NCBI GenBank assembly: GCA_937890765.1
Contig: CALADQ010000007.1
Location: 62,001-126,000, forward strand
Length of the DNA: 64,000 nucleotides
Direction: 5' to 3'
Source: an uncultured Candidatus Neoarthromitus sp.
GTDB taxonomy: Bacteria; Bacillota; Clostridia; Clostridiales; Clostridiaceae
Shown here: positions 25,224 through 35,136 of the stretch, piece by piece
Position numbering within the stretch: the first letter of the stretch is position 1
How the letters are laid out: the number at the start of each line of letters is the position of its first letter
Position numbers and translations under genes: made by a program
Notes under the pieces: generated by a model
Told to the model about the DNA's origin: nothing
The model's input: the letters and a program-made list of their open reading frames with translations, nothing else
Database searches by the model: none

Positions 25224-28200
25224 ATGAATGATGATTTAAAAAAATATCAAGACATTCTGGTTGATTTAACTTTAGAGAATAAAACAATATGTTTAGATGA
25301 TATTGATAGAGAAAACTTTTTTGATTTATATGATTTAAGTACTTTTAATGAGGAAGTTTATTCGAGCTTAACAGATTTTATTTTTTCTGAAAAAAGCAAC
25401 ATCTTAAAGATTATAGATGATCCTTTAAATTGGCAGAACACCGAAATACAAAAAATAAAATTATCTGCTGATGAGGAAAAACAAAAAAGTCTTGAAGAAT
25501 TTGAAGAGAGAGATAACGTTAAAAATTTTAATGAATACAGAAATTTTTTAGATGATTTTTATAAAGATAACATAAATAAAAAATTGGATATTTTAAATGA
25601 AAAATATAAGTCTCTGTCAAACATAATTGTGAATTTAGGTATTTTGTGTGGCAACAGTAAATCAAAATCTTTGTACATTGGATATCCATTTGTTGAGGGT
25701 TACATAGATAGCAAAAATTATATTAAGATGCCTCTATTTTTAATCCCAGTAAAATTATTTTCAAAAAATATTTCTTGGTTCATTGAAAAAGATTTGAATT
25801 CCAAAATTAAAATAAACAGATACGTTACTTTGGTTTTGGACAAAATTTTTAAGTCAAAAGGCGTTGATGTTAAAAGAGAATTTAGATTTGGCGATGAATT
25901 TAATAGAGAAGTTGTTTATTACGTTTTGGATTCTTTGAAAAATTATAATATCACTTTGAAATTTAACGATGGGTTTATTAACAAGGACATAGAAAAGTTT
26001 CATTCAAAATCTATAAATTACATGAGCAAAAAGCCTTATTTAAGAGTGAGAAATTCAATGGTGATTGGAAACTTTCAAATTATTGGACATGAGTTTGAAG
26101 ATTATGAGTATTTGAAAGATTTAGATTTGACAAATAATATTGTCTATAAATTTTTAAATAAGATGCAAGAAAAACGTTCTCCTTCAATCGCAAAAACTTT
26201 AAGCGGAAAATTGTACGTCAAGGATTCTTTAGATTCAAGTCAGAAAAATGCAATTGAAGTTTGCAACAGAAACAAAATAGCAATAATAAATTCGCCTGTC
26301 GATAGTGGAAAGAATACGACAATTTTTAATTTTATTTTAGATAAAATTTCGCGAAATGAAAAAGTTCTTTTGGTTTCAAGAAATTCTTACGAGAGAGATA
26401 AGCTCTACAGCAAATTTTCAAATTTGTCATCTATAGTTATGAAGATTGGAGATTCTAAAAAAGGATTTTACGAAAAATTTTTGGAATCATTCAATTTAAT
26501 AATGTCTTTTGAAAATGATGAAAAAATTTTTGAAATTTTCAATCAAATTATAAATGATATTGAAAATAAATATTCCCTAGTTAAAGAAGCTGGTGAAGTT
26601 TACAACAATATTGAAAGTTTTGGATTATCTCTTCAACAAATGTACGAATTCACAATGGGAATAGACAAAGAAAATTTAGACGACAATGAATTTAAAAAAT
26701 TCACAATTAACAATCCTGTTTCTGGTTGTACATTTGATGAAATAATTTCTGCAATGAACACAATTAAATCAGAAAATCTTATAGATATTTTTGTTGAATA
26801 CAAAGAGTATTTGAACAAGTATAAAATTGTTTCTTCCATTAAAGATGATTTTGATATCAACAGAAGGGAAGAATTTATTTATAAAATAGAAGAAATTAAA
26901 AACAACAATGATACAATTGAACTTCATGTTGAAAAAAATGACTGCACTTTTAAAATATGTGAGCTTTTAAAGGGGTTTGACCTTACTAGAGATGAAGTTG
27001 TGAACAGAACTAAAAAATTATATTTAAATTCTGATGATGAGGAAGTTCGAGCAAATAAAAATGATGAATCTTGGTTTAAAGGGCTTTCATTTTTAAAAAC
27101 TCGTAAAAATTCTAAGAAAGATGATGAAACCATTGAAATAAATGAAGAAATCTACAAAGAAATTTCAGATAATTATGATAGCATTCATGATTTTTTGGAA
27201 AAGCTTGATTTTTTAGAAGAGATTCTCAAAAAAGATAATTTCAAATTTATAAAAGAGAAAGTTTTAAATTTTGAAGATATAACTGATTTCATGACAAATC
27301 TCAAAGAAATGTTGGAGTCATTCGATAAATTTCTTTTCAATTCTTGCAAAGTTAAAAATTGTGAGGGTATTCTCAATGAAATTTTAGAATACATGTATGA
27401 AAATTCTATCAACAAAGATATGATGGAGGAAATTTTAGATAAGATTTTGAAATTTTCAACTTTAATAAATATTATGAGAAGACAACACAAATACGGTGAT
27501 GTTCTCATGAAATATAAATTTGTAAATGACCATATTGTCGACATCAAAAAACTTAACAGAGAAAGAGAAAATAATATAAATGATTTTGTTTTAGGAAAAG
27601 TTAGAAATTTTGCTCATTCATTTATTTCTTACGATCGTAAAGAACAATTTGTTGAAGACATAATGTCTAAGCATGGAAGTCCTGTAAGAGAATACGTAGC
27701 GGAATTCTCTAATGTATTTTTAGAAATATTTCCTTGTGTAATATCTAGTTTTGATGACGTTTCTTCAAAACTTCCTATGATTGATGGAATGTTTGATTAT
27801 GTAATTATAGATGATGCACATGAATACTGTGTGGCTGATGTTATACCATTTATATTTAGAGGTAAGAACTTAGTTGTTTTTGGAGATAAAAACAGAATTA
27901 ATTTTCAAAGTAAAGAGTACAGTGTAATTTCTTCAAAAGACAAATATGTTTGCGATAATTTTTTTAAATTTTCGATAGATAATTATGAAGTTAACAATTT
28001 AAAATATTTGTATTCTGAAGGGTCTGAAGTATTAGATGACTTATCAAATATGTTTTTCAACGATGACATTATAAAGTGTCCAAATCTTTTAAGATTTTCT
28101 AGCAACCAAAATCCTTTTAATGTTTTCAAAATTAATTCTCACATAATAGATGGTGTTAATGAAAATGAAGCAGAATTTGTTGTTGGATTGCTGTATGATA

Positions 28201-29165
28201 TTTTGAAAAATAAAAATGAAAATGAGTCTGTCGGAATTGTTACTTTAACTAAACGTCACGCAAATTTGATTTTAGAAATTTTAGAAAATAGAATTAAGTT
28301 AGAGAAAGAATTTAATTTTTTAAATTACAGAGAACAGTTAAAGTATTCAAATAATTTGTATATGGGGATTTACGTTAAAACCCTTGAAGAAATTACTTAT
28401 GGTGATAGAAGAGATATTATAATATTTTCATTAGGAAATGGATTTAATGATGAGGGATATTTAGAATTTCGTGTTGATGGATTGAAGGATAGTATCGGAT
28501 TCAATCAATTAAATATACTTTCAAGAATATCAAAAAAGGTTTTTAAAATTGTTTCTTCATTTGATATTGAAAATTTTGATATTGGAGATTCTGAAAATGA
28601 AAATATAAAAATACTTAAAAAATATTTGTACTATGCAAAAATGATTTCGACAGGTAAGCTTCAAGAAACTATGGAAGAAATAAATAATTCTAAGTTTAAA
28701 GAGTATAAATTTTTTGGAAAAGATGTAATCTACGATGTGCAACAACGATTAATTAAAAATGGTCTTATTGTAGATAGAAATGTTGGAAACTTAACTTATA
28801 AATTTGATTTAGGAATTTATGATAGCGAACTTAAAAAATATACTTTGTTGATTGATTTCGATGGTAAATTAATTAACAAATTTCAAAATCAAGTTGAAAG
28901 AGATGTTGAATCGCTAATTTATTTTTCAAAATTCGGATGCAACGTTTTGAAACTTTGGAGCAGGGATTTGTGGAGTGATTTAGATTCGCAAATTAATATG
29001 ATAATGAATTTTTACAAAAAGAGTGGATTAGAAAATGAAAATTTGAACAGCTCTAGTGAAGATAAAAATAATTTAACTCGCTCATCTTTCAAAACAATGA
29101 AAAATTTAGATAAGACTTGCAAAGAGTTAATTTATAAATATATTTCTTTGAATAACAGAAAATAA
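25224..29165 (+). CDS. DUF4011-type superfamily 1 helicase fused to a Vsr/DUF559-like nuclease domain (partly degenerate)
   Basis: A 1313-residue protein. The N-terminal 300 residues match the layout of DUF4011-type helicases. A Walker A-like loop (NSPVDSGKNTTI, near 356) keeps the GK but has Asn where Ser/Thr is expected. A roughly 500-residue charged coiled-coil insertion follows, then Walker B (YVIIDDAHEY, near 859, DD instead of DE) and helicase motifs V-VI (GDRRDIIIFSLGNG, NQLNILSRISKKV). The C-terminal 120 residues resemble Vsr/DUF559 nucleases: FDLGIYD and LLIDFDGK supply the D...D/ExK-type acidic site, ending VLKLWSRDLWSD. Relatives with this domain order have been reported in phage-defence islands. 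ATG 25224 follows AAAGGTGATA; a longer TTG start at 25188 lacks a ribosome site. Confidence 0.75.
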   Translation: MNDDLKKYQDILVDLTLENKTICLDDIDRENFFDLYDLSTFNEEVYSSLTDFIFSEKSNILKIIDDPLNWQNTEIQKIKLSADEEKQKSLEEFEERDNVKNFNEYRNFLDDFYKDNINKKLDILNEKYKSLSNIIVNLGILCGNSKSKSLYIGYPFVEGYIDSKNYIKMPLFLIPVKLFSKNISWFIEKDLNSKIKINRYVTLVLDKIFKSKGVDVKREFRFGDEFNREVVYYVLDSLKNYNITLKFNDGFINKDIEKFHSKSINYMSKKPYLRVRNSMVIGNFQIIGHEFEDYEYLKDLDLTNNIVYKFLNKMQEKRSPSIAKTLSGKLYVKDSLDSSQKNAIEVCNRNKIAIINSPVDSGKNTTIFNFILDKISRNEKVLLVSRNSYERDKLYSKFSNLSSIVMKIGDSKKGFYEKFLESFNLIMSFENDEKIFEIFNQIINDIENKYSLVKEAGEVYNNIESFGLSLQQMYEFTMGIDKENLDDNEFKKFTINNPVSGCTFDEIISAMNTIKSENLIDIFVEYKEYLNKYKIVSSIKDDFDINRREEFIYKIEEIKNNNDTIELHVEKNDCTFKICELLKGFDLTRDEVVNRTKKLYLNSDDEEVRANKNDESWFKGLSFLKTRKNSKKDDETIEINEEIYKEISDNYDSIHDFLEKLDFLEEILKKDNFKFIKEKVLNFEDITDFMTNLKEMLESFDKFLFNSCKVKNCEGILNEILEYMYENSINKDMMEEILDKILKFSTLINIMRRQHKYGDVLMKYKFVNDHIVDIKKLNRERENNINDFVLGKVRNFAHSFISYDRKEQFVEDIMSKHGSPVREYVAEFSNVFLEIFPCVISSFDDVSSKLPMIDGMFDYVIIDDAHEYCVADVIPFIFRGKNLVVFGDKNRINFQSKEYSVISSKDKYVCDNFFKFSIDNYEVNNLKYLYSEGSEVLDDLSNMFFNDDIIKCPNLLRFSSNQNPFNVFKINSHIIDGVNENEAEFVVGLLYDILKNKNENESVGIVTLTKRHANLILEILENRIKLEKEFNFLNYREQLKYSNNLYMGIYVKTLEEITYGDRRDIIIFSLGNGFNDEGYLEFRVDGLKDSIGFNQLNILSRISKKVFKIVSSFDIENFDIGDSENENIKILKKYLYYAKMISTGKLQETMEEINNSKFKEYKFFGKDVIYDVQQRLIKNGLIVDRNVGNLTYKFDLGIYDSELKKYTLLIDFDGKLINKFQNQVERDVESLIYFSKFGCNVLKLWSRDLWSDLDSQINMIMNFYKKSGLENENLNSSSEDKNNLTRSSFKTMKNLDKTCKELIYKYISLNNRK

Positions 29166-29173
29166 TTTTGTTA

Positions 29174-29198
29174 AGGCAGTGTTTATCACTGTCTTTTT
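29174..29198 (+). terminator. Terminator after the helicase gene
   Basis: AGGCAGTG / CACTGTCT stem with a five-base loop, then TTTTT. It separates the helicase transcript from essC. Confidence 0.75.
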
Positions 29199-29220
29199 AT
29201 TTTGTGGAAATTTTACAATG

Positions 29221-29249
29221 TTGAAGAAAGTATGTGGATATGTTAATAT
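29221..29249 (+). promoter_or_regulatory. Promoter of the essC-esaB unit
   Basis: TTGAAG (29221-29226), 17-base spacer, TAATAT (29244-29249) preceded by an extended -10 TGT. Confidence 0.5.
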
Positions 29250-29290
29250 ATTATGTACGAACTATAAATAAATTTTTAAGAGAGGGGATT

Positions 29291-32200
29291 ATGAATAAGA
29301 TAAAGATTTATTTGTTTTGCAAATATGAAGTAATTGAATGGGAGATAAAAAGTTCTCTATGCAAGTCAATTGAATTTGTTTTGGACAAAAATGTTACGTT
29401 GTTTTCTAAAGATTATGTTATACCTTTTGATTACGATGGAGAAAATTATAATTTATCTTCCAATAAAGATTTTGAAATTTCATTTAAGGGGGAAGTTTTT
29501 AATTTTAAAACCATTACAGATGGTGATGTGCTTTTATTTAATTTTTTGAAAGAAAAATCTAAATTGGTTTTGTTTGTTCAGTTCGAAGAAAATGTAAATT
29601 CTGTTTTTTACAAATTTCCGTTGCATAATGTGAAAAAATTGACTATAGGATGTGGCGATGATAACGATGTGATTTACAAAAATAAAAATGTGTTGGACAA
29701 GCATATAGAAATTAATTTTGACGGAAAGCAAAATGCGAAGGCGATAGGTGGTGCGGCTGGTTGTTACGTTAATCAAATTAGGTTTTTGAATTGTGATTTA
29801 AAATTTGGCGATGTTATATTTTTGTACGGTTTAAAATGCGTTTATCTTGGTGATTATATTGCTTTGAACGATCCAAATAAAAATGTTTATTGCGAATTGC
29901 CAATTGTAAATTGTCAAACTTTAAATAAATTATCTCCTCGAAGTTTTAATGTTTTTGATAAACGCGTGTTGAATACAGATAAAATATTTTTGGATTCTGA
30001 TGAAGAAAATAGAATTTTAATTAATCCACCAAAGTTTAATTTGAAATTTGGATCTTCATTTCTTTATTTTCTTTCTGGTCTGTTGGGAATCATCTGCTTA
30101 AGTCTTGCATTTCTTGGTTTTATTTCCTATACAACGATATTTATTTATTTAGCTGGAGTTAGTGGAGTTTTAGCTATTATTGTTGGAGCTGGAGCTTTTT
30201 TAATAAACAGTTCTCGAAATTCTCAGATTTTGAAAAAATATTCTGATTATTTAGACGAGAAAGATAAAGAGATAGCTCTTATTAAACACGAGAGAGCTAG
30301 AGATTTAAATCAAAAATATCCTAAAACTTTGGATTGTTACAAAATAGTTATTGATTTTAGTAAAAGACTTTGGGAAAGAAATTCTCAGGATAAAAATTTT
30401 TTAAATTTGTCATTAGCACAAGGCAAACTTCATTTTGACAATTTAAAAATTGATTCTGAATATTCAACGAATGTTGGTGAAGACCATGAGCTTTACCAAA
30501 AATATTTTCAACTTATTAAGGAATCAAACGTTATAAACAAAGCTCCAATTACAATTCCATTGAGGGAAGTTTGTCGTCTTGCAATTATTGGAGATATGAA
30601 TTTGTTGTACGAAACTTTTAAAAGTTTTGTTGTGCAAATGACTTCTCTTCATTCTCCAAACGATTTAAAATTGTCTTTCATTTGCTCAAAGAGCCACGAA
30701 AAAAATATTTCTTTTGTTAAAAAGATTCCTCACATTTATTCTGACAAAAAAGATTTTAGATATTTGGCTGCGGACGAAGAGGAGTTTGCGAATTTAATAT
30801 ATGAAATAAAAAATATTGTTCTTGAAAGGGAAATGGCGTTGTCCCGTAATAAAAATCAGAAATTTGAAACGAGTTATTCCATTTTTGTTTTTTATGATGA
30901 TAATGACATGATAAATTCTTTCTTGGAATTTATGGGAAGCGTTGATAAACGAATTAATGTTTCTGTGATTTTAATCACAACAGATAACAAATTTGTTCCG
31001 AATAGTTTCAGATACATTTTGCAAGTTGATGCAAATGAACAATTTTTATTTAGAGTTAACGGCGATGGGCAAATAAGAAAATTGTCTTTGCAACCTGATT
31101 ATGTTGAGGTTGGTAATTTAATAGATATGGATTTATTCGTTTCGGTTTTAGGAAGAATGAAATTGTCTTCTAGCATTAACGAAAATGAAAAATTTGATTC
31201 TCGAACTATATTTGATTTGTATGGATGTTCCAGTGTGGAAGATATTATGATTTTAAACAGATGGAACCGAAATAAATTAATTACAACAAATTTTATTCCT
31301 ATTGGTGTTCAAGAAAATGGTAGCACGTTTTCTATAAACATACACAGTAAACGAAGTGGACCTAATGGAATAATTCTTGGCGAAAGTGGAAGTGGAAAAA
31401 GTGAATTCATCAGAACATTTATCACATCTTACTCAATAAATTTTAGCCCAAGCGAGATTAACTTTTTAATTTTAAAGTCAGGCTACAATTCAAAGTTAAA
31501 TGATTTAATAGATTTGCCTCATGTTCTTGACGTTTTGGATAAAGATAATGATTCAGAAAGAAGTAGAATAATTTTGTTGATTAAAAATGAAATACTTCGC
31601 AGAAAAAATTTGTTTAGTTACATGAAGGTAAGCGATATAAATTCGTATTCAAATGTTAGAGATAATTATTTGGATGCGCCAATTATACAACATCTAGTTT
31701 TAATTCTTGATGATGTTAGCGAAAAAGATTCTGATTTTGTGAAAGAGCTAAGCGACATAAGTTATTCAATGAGTGAAGTTGGTATACATTTAATTGTTTC
31801 GAGCAATGACGTTGAATTTTTTTCCCAAAAGATTTTTGAGATAACTTCAAAGTTTGATTTCAAAATTTGTTTTAGAATGAAAAACTCTGATGATATGTTT
31901 AAAATTATTGGAAGTGGAGAAATTTTAAATCCTTGTTCAACGGGAATTTTTAACGTTAGCTTTTCTCATTCTGAAATATTTAAAAACGTTGAATTAACTT
32001 TTGTAAATGTGGTTAGATTTTTGGAAAATGAGTATGAAAGTTTGGATGTTGTTAATGGTTGTGGACTCATTACAAAAAAAGTTAGTAGAGCAAATTACAT
32101 TGAAGATGGAATAGACGAACAAAATTTAATTATTAGAGCCATCATTGAAAGCACAGGTAAATTTGAATTTGAAGTTATGGATATTTTTAATTCATCATTG

Positions 32201-33106
32201 AGGTATTTGAGTCTACAAGAATTGGTTGGATATGAATCTAAATTTAATGGATTCATGTGGTGTAATCACACAAAAGATTGTTCGGCAATAGTTGGTATAA
32301 TTGATGACCCAAGACACCAAGTTCAAAGATTTTTGGAAGTTGATTTCAAAAAGAAAGGAAATTTATTTATATACGGTTCTCATGGAACAGGAAAAAGCAC
32401 TTTAATAAATACGATTGTATATTCTCTGTGTTGCGAATACAAAAGTGATTATTTGAACATTTATATTGTGGATTTAAACACAAGAAACACAGATTGTTTT
32501 GAGTATGCTCCACACGTAAAAGACATTGCGTATTCAAAAGAACAAGTTAATTCATTGTTTAAAAAAGTTTTGGACGAATTTGAACTTAGGAAAAAGATTT
32601 TTGGAAATTTGGATATCTCTTCTGTTGAAAATTATAATTCGAGAACTGGAGATGTGTTGCCTTATTTAATTTTAGTAATAGATAGTATACAAGATATTTT
32701 TGATAATGTTTGGGAATACACGAATTTTATAAAAATGCTTGCACGAGATGGAAATTCTTACGGAATATATGTTTGCGTTTCGTCTTCTGAGTATTCGCAA
32801 GATGAAATTAAATTATCGGAATATTTTGAAAATAAATTCGTTTTAAAACTAAATGACGAAAGTGTTTATGAAAAATTATTAGGAGAGAATTGCAAAATCA
32901 ATTCTAAGTTTAAAGGACGTGGGCTTGTTCGGTACGAGGATTCTCAAGGTAGTAGAATTTTGGAGTTTCAAGTTGCTTACCCTATGAATTGTGAAAATGA
33001 AGTTGACCTTAACAATAAAATGAGAACTCTGTTTATGAAAATGAGCGAGATAAATAATAAAATTTATGAATCTTTAGATATTGTAAATTCTTTAGAAGGA
33101 GATTAA
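29291..33106 (+). CDS. essC: EssC/YukB-type VII secretion FtsK/SpoIIIE ATPase (two ATPase domains)
   Basis: Membrane motor of a Firmicutes type VII secretion system, 1271 residues. Order: N-terminal ubiquitin/FHA-like domains (1-190, with LTIGCGDDNDVIY and KHIEINFDG), two transmembrane helices (about 253-305), a linker with KRLWERNSQD, then FtsK/SpoIIIE domain 1 (near 640-860; FDLYGCSSVEDI, Walker A GESGSGKSE near 696, Walker B LVLILDD) and domain 2 (near 1005-1190; Walker A GSHGTGKST near 1027, Walker B ILVIDS). The third ATPase domain of staphylococcal EssC (about 1480 residues) is missing. Start ATG 29291 after GAGAGGGG. The next gene is esaB-like. No EssA, EssB, EsaA or WXG100 gene is in the window. 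Confidence 0.88.
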   Translation: MNKIKIYLFCKYEVIEWEIKSSLCKSIEFVLDKNVTLFSKDYVIPFDYDGENYNLSSNKDFEISFKGEVFNFKTITDGDVLLFNFLKEKSKLVLFVQFEENVNSVFYKFPLHNVKKLTIGCGDDNDVIYKNKNVLDKHIEINFDGKQNAKAIGGAAGCYVNQIRFLNCDLKFGDVIFLYGLKCVYLGDYIALNDPNKNVYCELPIVNCQTLNKLSPRSFNVFDKRVLNTDKIFLDSDEENRILINPPKFNLKFGSSFLYFLSGLLGIICLSLAFLGFISYTTIFIYLAGVSGVLAIIVGAGAFLINSSRNSQILKKYSDYLDEKDKEIALIKHERARDLNQKYPKTLDCYKIVIDFSKRLWERNSQDKNFLNLSLAQGKLHFDNLKIDSEYSTNVGEDHELYQKYFQLIKESNVINKAPITIPLREVCRLAIIGDMNLLYETFKSFVVQMTSLHSPNDLKLSFICSKSHEKNISFVKKIPHIYSDKKDFRYLAADEEEFANLIYEIKNIVLEREMALSRNKNQKFETSYSIFVFYDDNDMINSFLEFMGSVDKRINVSVILITTDNKFVPNSFRYILQVDANEQFLFRVNGDGQIRKLSLQPDYVEVGNLIDMDLFVSVLGRMKLSSSINENEKFDSRTIFDLYGCSSVEDIMILNRWNRNKLITTNFIPIGVQENGSTFSINIHSKRSGPNGIILGESGSGKSEFIRTFITSYSINFSPSEINFLILKSGYNSKLNDLIDLPHVLDVLDKDNDSERSRIILLIKNEILRRKNLFSYMKVSDINSYSNVRDNYLDAPIIQHLVLILDDVSEKDSDFVKELSDISYSMSEVGIHLIVSSNDVEFFSQKIFEITSKFDFKICFRMKNSDDMFKIIGSGEILNPCSTGIFNVSFSHSEIFKNVELTFVNVVRFLENEYESLDVVNGCGLITKKVSRANYIEDGIDEQNLIIRAIIESTGKFEFEVMDIFNSSLRYLSLQELVGYESKFNGFMWCNHTKDCSAIVGIIDDPRHQVQRFLEVDFKKKGNLFIYGSHGTGKSTLINTIVYSLCCEYKSDYLNIYIVDLNTRNTDCFEYAPHVKDIAYSKEQVNSLFKKVLDEFELRKKIFGNLDISSVENYNSRTGDVLPYLILVIDSIQDIFDNVWEYTNFIKMLARDGNSYGIYVCVSSSEYSQDEIKLSEYFENKFVLKLNDESVYEKLLGENCKINSKFKGRGLVRYEDSQGSRILEFQVAYPMNCENEVDLNNKMRTLFMKMSEINNKIYESLDIVNSLEGD

Positions 33107-33186
33107 ATTTTATTTGTTTTTATGAAAATATTAAAACATATTGAGTACTTTCTTAAGTTAAATTAATGTTGAGAGGAGGCGAAAGT

Positions 33187-33432
33187 ATGGTTTATATAAG
33201 CGTTTATATTCCAGAAAAAAATTTGATTTATGATTTTAAAGTTTCTACTCGGGTTAAAATTTATATGCTTAAGGGGTTAATACTTGAGGCAGTTTACGGA
33301 ACTAATTATGATGATGATTTTGTCAAAGAAAATTATTTACTTTTAGATTTTAATGACAAAAAGGCGTTGAATGATGATTTATTTATAAGTGATTATTCAA
33401 TTTATGATGGAGAAAAATTTTTATTAATATAA
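33187..33432 (+). CDS. EsaB/YukD-like ubiquitin-fold protein of type VII secretion
   Basis: An 81-residue protein of the size and fold pattern of YukD/EsaB: a strand opening (MVYISVYIPEKNLIYDF), helix (VKIYMLKGLILEAVYG), and strands ending LLLDFNDKKALNDDL and SIYDGEKFLLI. YukD proteins are cytoplasmic, ubiquitin-like accessories of the secretion ATPase EssC, and the adjacency supports the call. ATG 33187 is seven bases after AGGAGG; an ATG at 33166 lies before that site. A terminator follows. Confidence 0.8.
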   Translation: MVYISVYIPEKNLIYDFKVSTRVKIYMLKGLILEAVYGTNYDDDFVKENYLLLDFNDKKALNDDLFISDYSIYDGEKFLLI

Positions 33433-33440
33433 AAACTTTT

Positions 33441-33482
33441 AAAGGGCGTGCTTAAATTTTAAAGAGCATGCTTTTTCTTTTT
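33441..33482 (+). terminator. Terminator after esaB
   Basis: GGGCGTGCT pairs with AGCATGCTT through G-U and Watson-Crick pairs, followed by a long T-rich run. Confidence 0.65.
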
Positions 33483-33529
33483 GTATCATAATAATTAATA
33501 ATATATTTTAAATTTTTTTAGGAGGACTG

Positions 33530-35044
33530 ATGATTAATATATTTAAAAATTCAATTTTATTTGGTTTAATTATTAGTTTATTTACTCAAGTAAATGTGTT
33601 TTCGCAATCAAATTATAATTTTGTTTCTGATATGGAAAACACTCATAATAAAAGTGAAATAATTTATTTAATAGATAATGATGGAGAGTTAATAAGGCTT
33701 AATAATAAAATGGTGGATTTTGTTCCACAAGATTTAGAAAATATTTCTTATATTGATGTTAATGGAAATGATTTTATTGTTTTAACGAATGATGGAGAAT
33801 TAATTTCTTCTTTTGATTTTAAAATTCCAAGAGAATCAAAAATAAAAAAAATTGATAAAACTTTTGTTTTGACTGATGATGGGGAAGTTTATTCTTATAA
33901 TTACAAAATATCACGTTTTCTTAGAGGAATTAAAAAAGTTGTTGACATAAAAGCATTAAGTGATGATATTGTCATGGTTAAACATGATAATGATACTGTT
34001 AGCATTTTGGGAAATGGAAATAATGGAATACGAACAATTAGAGGTTTGCAAGGTGTTGTTGATGCTGTTTCTTATTACGACAAATTGGTTTTTGTTATGA
34101 AGAGCGATGGAAGAATAGAAGTTTTTGGAGATGGATATGAAGATGTTAAAGAGTTAGCTTCTAAAGTTTTAAATGGCAAAAAATTTATTTTAGCAAGTGA
34201 AAATTTGTATGTAGTAACTTTTGATGATGAAGCGATTCCTTTAATTGAAAAAAATTTTAAAGCTCCGGAAGAATATTTAAATGGAATTTCAAATATTGTG
34301 ATTGATAAATTTTCATCTGGAGAAAATTATTTGTATAAATCTTATTTTATAAAAAATGATGGTAAGCTTGTTTATCACATACAGAGTGATAATGAAATAA
34401 GTGATTTTAATAAAGAAAAGATGGAATATATTTCTACATTTGATAATGTACAAGATGTTTATGAATCTGGTTATTTAACAATAGTTCTTCATAAAGATGG
34501 TTCAATTACAATTCCTTATGACATTAATCACGAATTAAATGGAATAACTGGAGTAAAAAGTGTAGATTTAAAAAATCAAAGTTATGTTGTTTATTTAAAT
34601 GATGGACAAGTTATAACTTCTTTGGATAATTTTGTTTTGAACAAAAAAGAACTTGAAAACGATAATGTAAAATTAAATTTATATAATTATTTAAATGGAA
34701 TAATTGTAATGCTATTAAATAGAGAATTGTCTATAAATGATTTTGAATTTTTAAAATATTATTTGTCAAATAATGTTGATGATTTAAAAGCGTTTATAAA
34801 ACATTTAGCTTTAAACAGAAAATTTTTAATGCTTGATAACTCTTATGATGAAATAGGAAATATTTTTTACGAATCTATTTTGAATACATCTCCTAGCGAT
34901 GATGAATCTAATCACATTAAATTTATTGTTGAAAGTATGACTAACAAAGAGAAGAATAAAAAAGATATAATTTCAAATATTTTAGATTACGTTTTTGAAA
35001 ATGTTATTTTCGAAAATATTTTAGACGAAATTTATAATTCTTAA
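33530..35044 (+). CDS. Secreted protein with RCC1-like repeats and a C-terminal DUF4214-like region
   Basis: The 504 residues begin with a signal peptide (1-28, ILFGLIISLFTQVNVFS). From about 40 to 370 there are repeated short units such as YLIDNDGELIRL, VLTNDGELISS, VLTDDGEVYSY, VMKSDGRIEVFG and FIKNDGKLVYH. This is the DGxV/I pattern of RCC1-type beta-propeller blades. The last 120 residues (GIIVMLLNRELSINDFEFL, FIKHLALNRKFLML, IFYESILNTSPSD) look like DUF4214, a module found at the ends of secreted or surface proteins. No membrane anchor follows. It lies behind the type VII genes but has a Sec signal. The role is unknown; a surface or host-interaction protein is plausible. Confidence 0.7.
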   Translation: MINIFKNSILFGLIISLFTQVNVFSQSNYNFVSDMENTHNKSEIIYLIDNDGELIRLNNKMVDFVPQDLENISYIDVNGNDFIVLTNDGELISSFDFKIPRESKIKKIDKTFVLTDDGEVYSYNYKISRFLRGIKKVVDIKALSDDIVMVKHDNDTVSILGNGNNGIRTIRGLQGVVDAVSYYDKLVFVMKSDGRIEVFGDGYEDVKELASKVLNGKKFILASENLYVVTFDDEAIPLIEKNFKAPEEYLNGISNIVIDKFSSGENYLYKSYFIKNDGKLVYHIQSDNEISDFNKEKMEYISTFDNVQDVYESGYLTIVLHKDGSITIPYDINHELNGITGVKSVDLKNQSYVVYLNDGQVITSLDNFVLNKKELENDNVKLNLYNYLNGIIVMLLNRELSINDFEFLKYYLSNNVDDLKAFIKHLALNRKFLMLDNSYDEIGNIFYESILNTSPSDDESNHIKFIVESMTNKEKNKKDIISNILDYVFENVIFENILDEIYNS

Positions 35045-35062
35045 AATAATATTTTAAATTTG

Positions 35063-35091
35063 ATTACAGAATATGATTTAAATTGTATAAT
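35063..35091 (+). promoter_or_regulatory. Promoter of the cytidylate-kinase-like gene
   Basis: ATTACA (35063-35068), 17-base spacer, TATAAT (35086-35091). Confidence 0.55.
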
Positions 35092-35136
35092 TTATTTATA
35101 GAATTTTCTGTTCTAAATTTGGAGGTGTAATTATAT

